Of a DNA stretch of 64,000 bases, positions 57,871 through 64,000 are shown one piece after another (position 1 is the stretch's first letter; each line of letters starts with the position of its first letter). Below the pieces are notes generated by a model. That model did no database searches, was not told where the DNA came from, and worked only from the letters and a program-made list of their open reading frames with translations. Both the position numbers and the translations under genes were made by a program. This stretch comes from Liolophura sinensis. Taxonomy: Eukaryota > Mollusca > Polyplacophora > Chitonida > Chitonidae. The DNA is taken from the NCBI RefSeq assembly GCF_032854445.1, contig NC_088301.1:25528402-25592401 (forward strand), read 5' to 3'.

Positions 57871-59638
57871 AACATCTGCTGCTTTAGTGCTTGTTATTCA
57901 TGGAAAATGTCATATGCTCATCTCTCTTTATTTTTAGAATGTAATATTTAACATCATTTGCGGAGCTCTTATTTATGTTTTTAAAAAGTGTAGCAATGTT
58001 TATGATATCACTGATGGTGGGATGAATAAATCTGGGCCACTTCGATGTCACAACGTTCCAAAATCCAACAATGAGAAGAGATAGTTGCTGCACTGTACAT
58101 GGTCTTTTGAGCAAATTATAAACTGTCCAAATTTGTGGTTTGTTTCTGTTTAGAGACATATGTTTAGAAAAATGAAACATAGTTGTCACAATGTACATGT
58201 ATTTGCTAATAAGTTTCATATAAAAAAAACTCTTTGCAGTCAACCTTTGATGATAGTCTTATTAGATTATGTGCATGTACACTTTTTTCCCCCCAACCCT
58301 GGACAAAATCATATATATTTATTTGATTGATCATGCTTATGAGTGGAGGAGACCAGAGTAAACCACCATGTACACCCTCTCCCATATACATGAATTGGAT
58401 ATATGTACCTAATAAACCTGCCCTTTTTTTTATCTTGAGTGCAATGCAGGCTGAATATTATGTTGATATGATCAAGGATACGATGAATGGTAGTGAAAAT
58501 TCAAGTCAAGAAAATTTATTAGCATATTAGACACATGTGTTTGCCTAGTACATCATATGTACACATACCAATGTGTGAAATGCGTGCTATATTCCATTAT
58601 TCATAAAAAAATCCTTTTATTTTTGCTGCTATTGAGGTAATCTTAAACATTTTAAACTGAAAAATACCTAATATGCCATGGTTAACATGTAAGGAGGTGG
58701 AAATGAAGCTACATGTAATCTATAAAGGTGACATATTTACGTATATTTCTTGTTCAGTTTCAGTTTTAGCGGTTATCATTCTACGCGTGAAAATACACCA
58801 CACATTTTGGGGTGAGGGGGGAACATTTGGGTCGTGTTCTGACCAGTTTTGTGTTATATAGGTGTTTTATAGTGAGGCTACACTTTACTTCTGAAGTGCT
58901 TAAGCACTTGGACTAAAATATTTCCTCCATGTACTTTTGTCAGCCATGCAGTGATTTCCATTACATCATTGTGCTAATATATTTTAATTACTTCAGTAGC
59001 TGCCTACTTTATTTTCATACTTGAATGAGATTAGTTATTGGTCTTGGCAGTGTTCATTCTGATTTGATTTCCTCACAAGAGGGTTATTCACTTGCAAATC
59101 AATATCTGGAGCTCATGTACATGCATGACTTCATGGATCAACTCAGCTGCTGTGATCAGCTGTATTGTAAAGTTGATATACATGTACTGTGTTACAGGTG
59201 TGGCATAGAGTATTTTGTTTCTTACAGATCTTGGATACCACTGACAGCTGTCGGAATTTAATGTATATATTTATGTTCAGCAAGGCGTACACTTATTTGT
59301 CTTTAGAATTGTTATTTATCATACAGACTGCACAACGCTAATTAGTCTTCCCTTTGCATGTCTCCAGGTAGAGTTGAGATTACTGACAACAGCCTTAGCA
59401 TGCAGTGTGTGTGAGACTGGTTCGTATTGCCTATTTACCAGGGTCCAGCTGTGAGATGTCTGAAGATCACACGACCTGAGGAGATAAAGGCTTTCTTATT
59501 ACTAAAGCCTTCAAAGACTCCTTAACAATCGGCCTGAAGCCGCAGATACAGAGCAAATCTTGTGGTGGTTGCCCATAGGTGTTTCTGCATGAAGACCAAA
59601 TGATTTTTCTCTGTAAACTGGTGAATCAGTGATCAATT

Positions 59639-60275
59639 ATGAAAGAGGACTCCAAAGAGGAAAGGCCAACAACAGATGGGGAACAAACGAACGAGCCAAG
59701 CCAAGAAACTGCTGTGGAAACCTTGGAAACTGATACATCCGCTGTCAATGGCGAGCACACTGTGAATGAAGAGAACGATGAAGGGGAAAAGGGAGAGGAC
59801 TCAACCGTTACTCAGGTGCAGGACTTTGATGCAAAAGATGCTGAGGATTCTAATGCAGAACACGCTGTAGATGGAAATAAAAATGAGGCAGATGATATGA
59901 CCACCAAGGAATCAAATGATATCAATGCAAATGACAATGAGAAATTGAATGGTGATGTTGAAAACATACCTGAGCAAGAGAACAATGAAGAACATGGTAA
60001 GGTTGAGAAGGAGCCTTCTATTCCAATCCTTGACCAGGCTGAATATGTGGATGCCCCTGAAGCTGTGGATGAAATGAAGTCAGATGTGGCAGAACTTCCT
60101 CAAAGGGAAAGACGATTAACGGCCTATGAAAGGCTGTCAAATGATCTCTCGGGAGATCAAAAAGTGCTCAAGGAAATCACACTGGGAAAACGAATAGGAT
60201 TTTATAGAATACGAGGGGAATTAGGCAGTGGAAATTTCTCCCAAGTGAAAATGGGAATACATGCTCTAACCAAAG
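59639..60275 (+). CDS. Nim1k: NIM1-like Ser/Thr protein kinase, first coding exon (partial gene)
   Basis: 212 codons plus one base; the donor is AAAG|GTAAGT. The end (ERLSNDLSGDQKVLKEITLG, KRIGFYRIRGELGSGNF, SQVKMGIHALTK) closely matches the start of the kinase domain of NIM1, an AMPK-related kinase (family knowledge). The glycine-rich loop GELGSGNFSQV is at about residues 193-203. The catalytic lysine, HRD and DFG motifs must lie in exons past this window; none was seen up to 64000. Residues 1-160 are acidic and low complexity (Glu, Asp, Asn, Thr), longer than the short N-terminal segment I recall for vertebrate NIM1. A possible 5' UTR acceptor is TGCATGTCTCCAG at 59366. Confidence 0.9.
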
Positions 60276-63200
60276 GTAAGTTGACAACTTAAAATTGAAT
60301 GCACCTTATAAATGATGTTTTCTGTTTTCAAATTGTAAAAAACCTTTTTGTGGAAATTTATGTTTATTATTTATACATGTTTGTCAGACTGAGTGTAGGT
60401 ACTTTGTCTTCAGTGACACTGTAAAAGGACCTTAAGGTTAAAATGTAACAGATGGAAGTAAATTAGAAGTAAAGTCAGCGGGACAGTTGTCCTGTTGATC
60501 CTTAAAAACTCGCAGGACAAAATATTTCTGCACTGAACTGTTGGCTGATGTATAATTAAATGCACTGTGTACTGTTTTGTAACTGACCAGGGGGGTTATT
60601 TGCGATCACTGTAATTTTCACAAGTGGTGCAATAAGCCAGATAGTAGTTTTGAGTTGTGCATAATTGTGCACGAGCAGGACGAATCATATGGTGGATACA
60701 TAAAAGTACATGTGCTTCTATTAACATGACAGACTTCAGTATAGAGCTAAGTTCAAGTTTGTTTTCAGTGTTTTTATCTGAGTTTTCCACTTAAAACTGT
60801 CCTTGAACCCATGTATAGTCTTATATGTCACACAGACACATAAAATACATGAAATAGGCTTGTGTGGTTACATTGCCTACAGTTACAATGCTTTTATCAT
60901 AGCCAGAAGAGATTGTTTGTCTACCAGCAGTAATTCAACACATGCACAGTCTAAACAGCTACATGTATCTGGCTCATACATCCCATCAAATCTTCCTTGA
61001 AATATCGTCACGTAGCTGACGTTTTATTAGCTTCATCGTTTGGGTCGGTCATTGATCCATTAGGCGATTGCTTGATAAACCCGAATTTAAGTACATGTTC
61101 CCGCTCATTTTGAGCAATTGATATTTTTCCTTCCACTGCCAGCGACTACTATATTCCTAGAGTCGCAATCCTGTCCCCGTGAACTTCATGTCGTGATATA
61201 CGCCTTGCGTATCTTTGCTCAATGAAAAGCCACGAGAACAGAGTAATCTATTTTTGTATCAGGTAAAGTCTTGTGCAGGAAGTCTCTTACCTTTTATACC
61301 TTTTTTCCGACAAAGGGATGTTTTGAAGTAATTTGACGTTTTCTTACGGATAAAAGGCACAGCTATGAATCCACTTAAACGCCAGTTTGGGAAACTGATC
61401 AAAGTAGCAAAATTTCAAGTATGTGCAAATTTTCATTGGCAAAGATTCAGTGGGACACTTTTCCGTGCTGCACTTCAGTTGACATAAATTTTGATGGACA
61501 AGACCATTTTTTGGCTGGACATGTCTGACAAGTCAATGGTAATTTTGAACCCTGCATGATATATTTATTTAACTGTTTCGTTGTTGTTGAACTATACATG
61601 TATGTATATACCGTTCTGAATCCAACGACTGCACACCAGGCGATTTGGACAGTGGTCGTTAGGTGCACCCGCTCGAGCGATTGCGATTTTGAGCACTGAT
61701 AACTGTTGCAGCACTGATCGCCAGTATCAAAGCATGTTTGATTTTCAGACTAAATATTGCCTATGATTCTTCATTCATCATGTAGTGTGCGCCAAGCTCA
61801 ACTGATTGTATGTGACTTGGGTGATATATATGGATGGATCATGTAGTTTAGCTTGCAGCACTCCAGGCTCCAGGATCTCGGAGCCAGTTTCAGGCTTAAA
61901 TCGGAACTTCGAATCGCTTTACAATTATTATTTCTAACATAATACAGTCAAAGTGTTGCTTAACAACATGAATTTCAGGTAAGTTCTTGTAGAACAAATT
62001 TCAGCTAAAATAACGGAAAGGAATATACCAAGATTAGTGATTGAAATTTTTACTTTAGTCTTAGATCGCATCATTATCCTGGGGCCAGGCCATGAGGAAA
62101 ATGTCCCTTACATGTACCTGAGATACAACTCAAGCTCATCCTAATGTTTGGTATTCCGGTACCATTAGTTACATGGTTACTCGGTAATATTAAGGATGCA
62201 GAAATATATGGTGTCATAGTATGAGGGTTACTAGCGCCATATATCTCTGTATCCTGTCACTGCATTACCATGCTGCAAAAGACACATAAATTCAGAGCAG
62301 AAGACCGATACATAGGCAAATTGGTGAAGCATGAACTGAGTGAGAAACACATCTCGCCATAGGTATTATGGCAGGGTGCAGGGTGTTAGTCAGGGAGACA
62401 AAAACTGCATATTTCATGCTGCCATTCTCTTTTTCTCCCTCCGCAGAGGTCATGCATTTATGACTAATCAACATCAAGCTTAGGCCTTAGCAGTTGACCT
62501 AGATACGTCAAAGTTGTGTTCATGTATGTATGAAATCTTGCAGTTGATTGGCCTGAAATTCATGACCTCTGTGGAGGGAGTGATTTCAAGACAACATCAG
62601 CAAGGAAATATGACATTTACTGAGTTATGAGCTGCTTCAGTGTTTATTTTGGAGTTTGTTTTTTGTTCTGGCTATTGAAAAAAGTTATTATCTTTAAAGG
62701 GATTTTACATAGATTATTTTAGTGATGGCTTTGTACATGTACAGTGCACATGTTTATTTTATTTATTTATTTATTTTATTGGTGTTTTACGCCGTATTCG
62801 GGAATGTTTAACTTATACAACGACAGCGAGCATTATGATGGGAGGAAGCCAGGCACATCTCGGGAGAAACCCAGGTCCCTTCGCAGTACATATACAGTGT
62901 ATTTCGTGTCTAGCATACACAAGCATGCATATTGTACGGTCCCAGTATGTACATGTACATGTAAACATGTAGCGTATGAGGAATTATTGGTTAATATGAG
63001 GGTGGATTTACGTATTTACATGTAAATAATACTACAGAAAGGAAGAACATGCTTTTCATGCATGTTTAATAAGATTGCATCAAGATATATAGCCTTGAGA
63101 CCAATCAATATACCTGTCTTCAGGTTACTTAAGACTGTTGACTGTCATCTCCCCACATACAGTAGACATCCAGATCATTGTACAGGTAGAAGGGGTTATG

Positions 63201-64000
63201 ATGAATCTGATTGTGAAGTCTAAAGCCTGTTTAGGTAGGCTTATCACAGGTCTGTACCAATTTGAGCCTGTTCTTAATATCATAATAATGTCATTCAGTC
63301 GCCAGACAAATATAGTTATTTTTGTTAGATCTACACTACAGGTACATGTGCCTCTGGCTGATATGGAACACTTCAACAAGGGGGAAAATCCAGGCTACAT
63401 GTAGATCTGCATGTTTTTCATGTTGAAAGTCATGATCAAAGCAGACCTTTTAGTAGATTGTTTTTGCCCTTCTTTGCATTTTGTAAAATGATCGTGTAAA
63501 TGGAACTACTCTTAATAGTTCAGCAAATTACTTACATGTACATATAAAAGTAACTAAATTTTTAGTTATGTTAGATATATGTCTTATGTGTGTATATCTT
63601 AATTAATACAAAACTAAAGGATGTAAATTTGTTGTTGTGTTTCATGAGTGACATGTATTAAATGTCTTACAGTAGAAGTACACATACAGACCCTATAACA
63701 CATGTACCGGTACTCTAATTTCTCAACCTTTTCGCATGTGAAAGAGCAACTTTCAGTGCAATTTATGCACAGTTTTGATTTGATTATGGGGAGAAAATTA
63801 CTTGAATAAAAGAAACCTTTATTTATAGAGGGTAGAGCTCTGTCAAATATAACAATTTGCTCTTCCCAGAGGCCCTCTGTAACAATACATGAACATTAAA
63901 TAAGTACAAACAGTACATGGAATTCCATTTTTTCATACATAACATGAAAATAGTCAATAATACATCACTATATGTATATCCTCTTATATCAATTTACTAG
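60276..64000 (+). other. Nim1k: NIM1-like intron 1, continuing out of the window
   Basis: No kinase exon recognised on the plus strand. It contains the SINE at 62747-62885 and AT-rich unique-looking sequence with many ACATGTAC-type strings. No other feature supported. Confidence 0.6.
62747..62885 (-). repeat. SINE, (AAAT)-tail family, truncated
   Basis: The minus strand shows CGAATACGGCGTAAAACACC, CATAATGCTCGC and a degraded core. Flanked by a 14-bp duplication with one mismatch, GTACATGTACAGTG at 62733-62746 and GTACATATACAGTG at 62886-62899. Confidence 0.88.

Larger units (their letters stand above)
55000..59366. other. No recognised coding exon
   Basis: Between the C19orf44-like 3' end and the NIM1-like first coding exon. 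It holds SINE fragments at 55330-55435 and 55560-55660, a full CRE-type TGACGTCA at 56290-56297, and old ~230-300-bp repeats at 57250-57870. It may contain the promoter and 5' UTR exons of the kinase gene, none of which I can place. Confidence 0.55.

Noticed and set aside
63138-63404. 88-residue plus-strand frame
   Set aside because: No recognisable homology or splice signals and composition like its surroundings; chance frame.
60276-64000. Remaining kinase exons of the NIM1-like gene
   Set aside because: I looked for VAIK, HRD and DFG contexts on the plus strand and saw none; the next exon seems to lie past the window.

Overview
This is animal nuclear DNA: AT-rich, with short exons bounded by GT..AG introns, and many tRNA-derived SINEs ending in (AAAT)n or (CACT)n tails. 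The two SINE families, and the closeness of the proteins to invertebrate homologues, suggest a mollusc, possibly a gastropod. That placement is inference.

Layout. (1) 1-6292: no recognised gene; a 36-bp minisatellite lies at about 255-1610. (2) 6293-about 34050, plus strand: a Disabled (Dab) endocytic/signalling adaptor with ten coding exons and one possible extra small exon, 738 or 752 codons. Its introns are unusually full of tandem arrays. (3) 34050-36500: intergenic, with SINEs. (4) 37055-43562, minus strand: calreticulin in 11 coding exons, 416 codons, with a perfect ER-stress element upstream of the start. (5) 43563-46027: intergenic. (6) 46028-53089, plus strand: a C19orf44-like gene (DUF4614 C-terminus), seven exons, 756 codons. 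(7) 55000-59366: no recognised gene. (8) 59639-60275, plus strand: first coding exon of a NIM1-like Ser/Thr kinase, cut at the glycine-rich loop; the rest lies beyond the window.

The four genes have no evident shared pathway. Every exon junction was read by eye: donor GT, acceptor AG and phase are all consistent, and each joined frame reads without an internal stop.

The most unusual feature is in Dab. Intron 2 opens with about 17 copies of the last part of exon 2 together with its 5' splice site, at an exact 68-bp period. Intron 3 is filled with copies of the acceptor and first part of exon 4. Exon 3 therefore sits between an array of donor-like sites and an array of acceptor-like sites. Intron 5 carries a further array of about 45 units of 52 bp with a 305-bp higher-order repeat. 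Also notable are a phase-0 cassette exon that duplicates the IYQ|VP tyrosine motif, and a nested SINE insertion with target-site duplication for which a paralogous empty copy exists in the same window.
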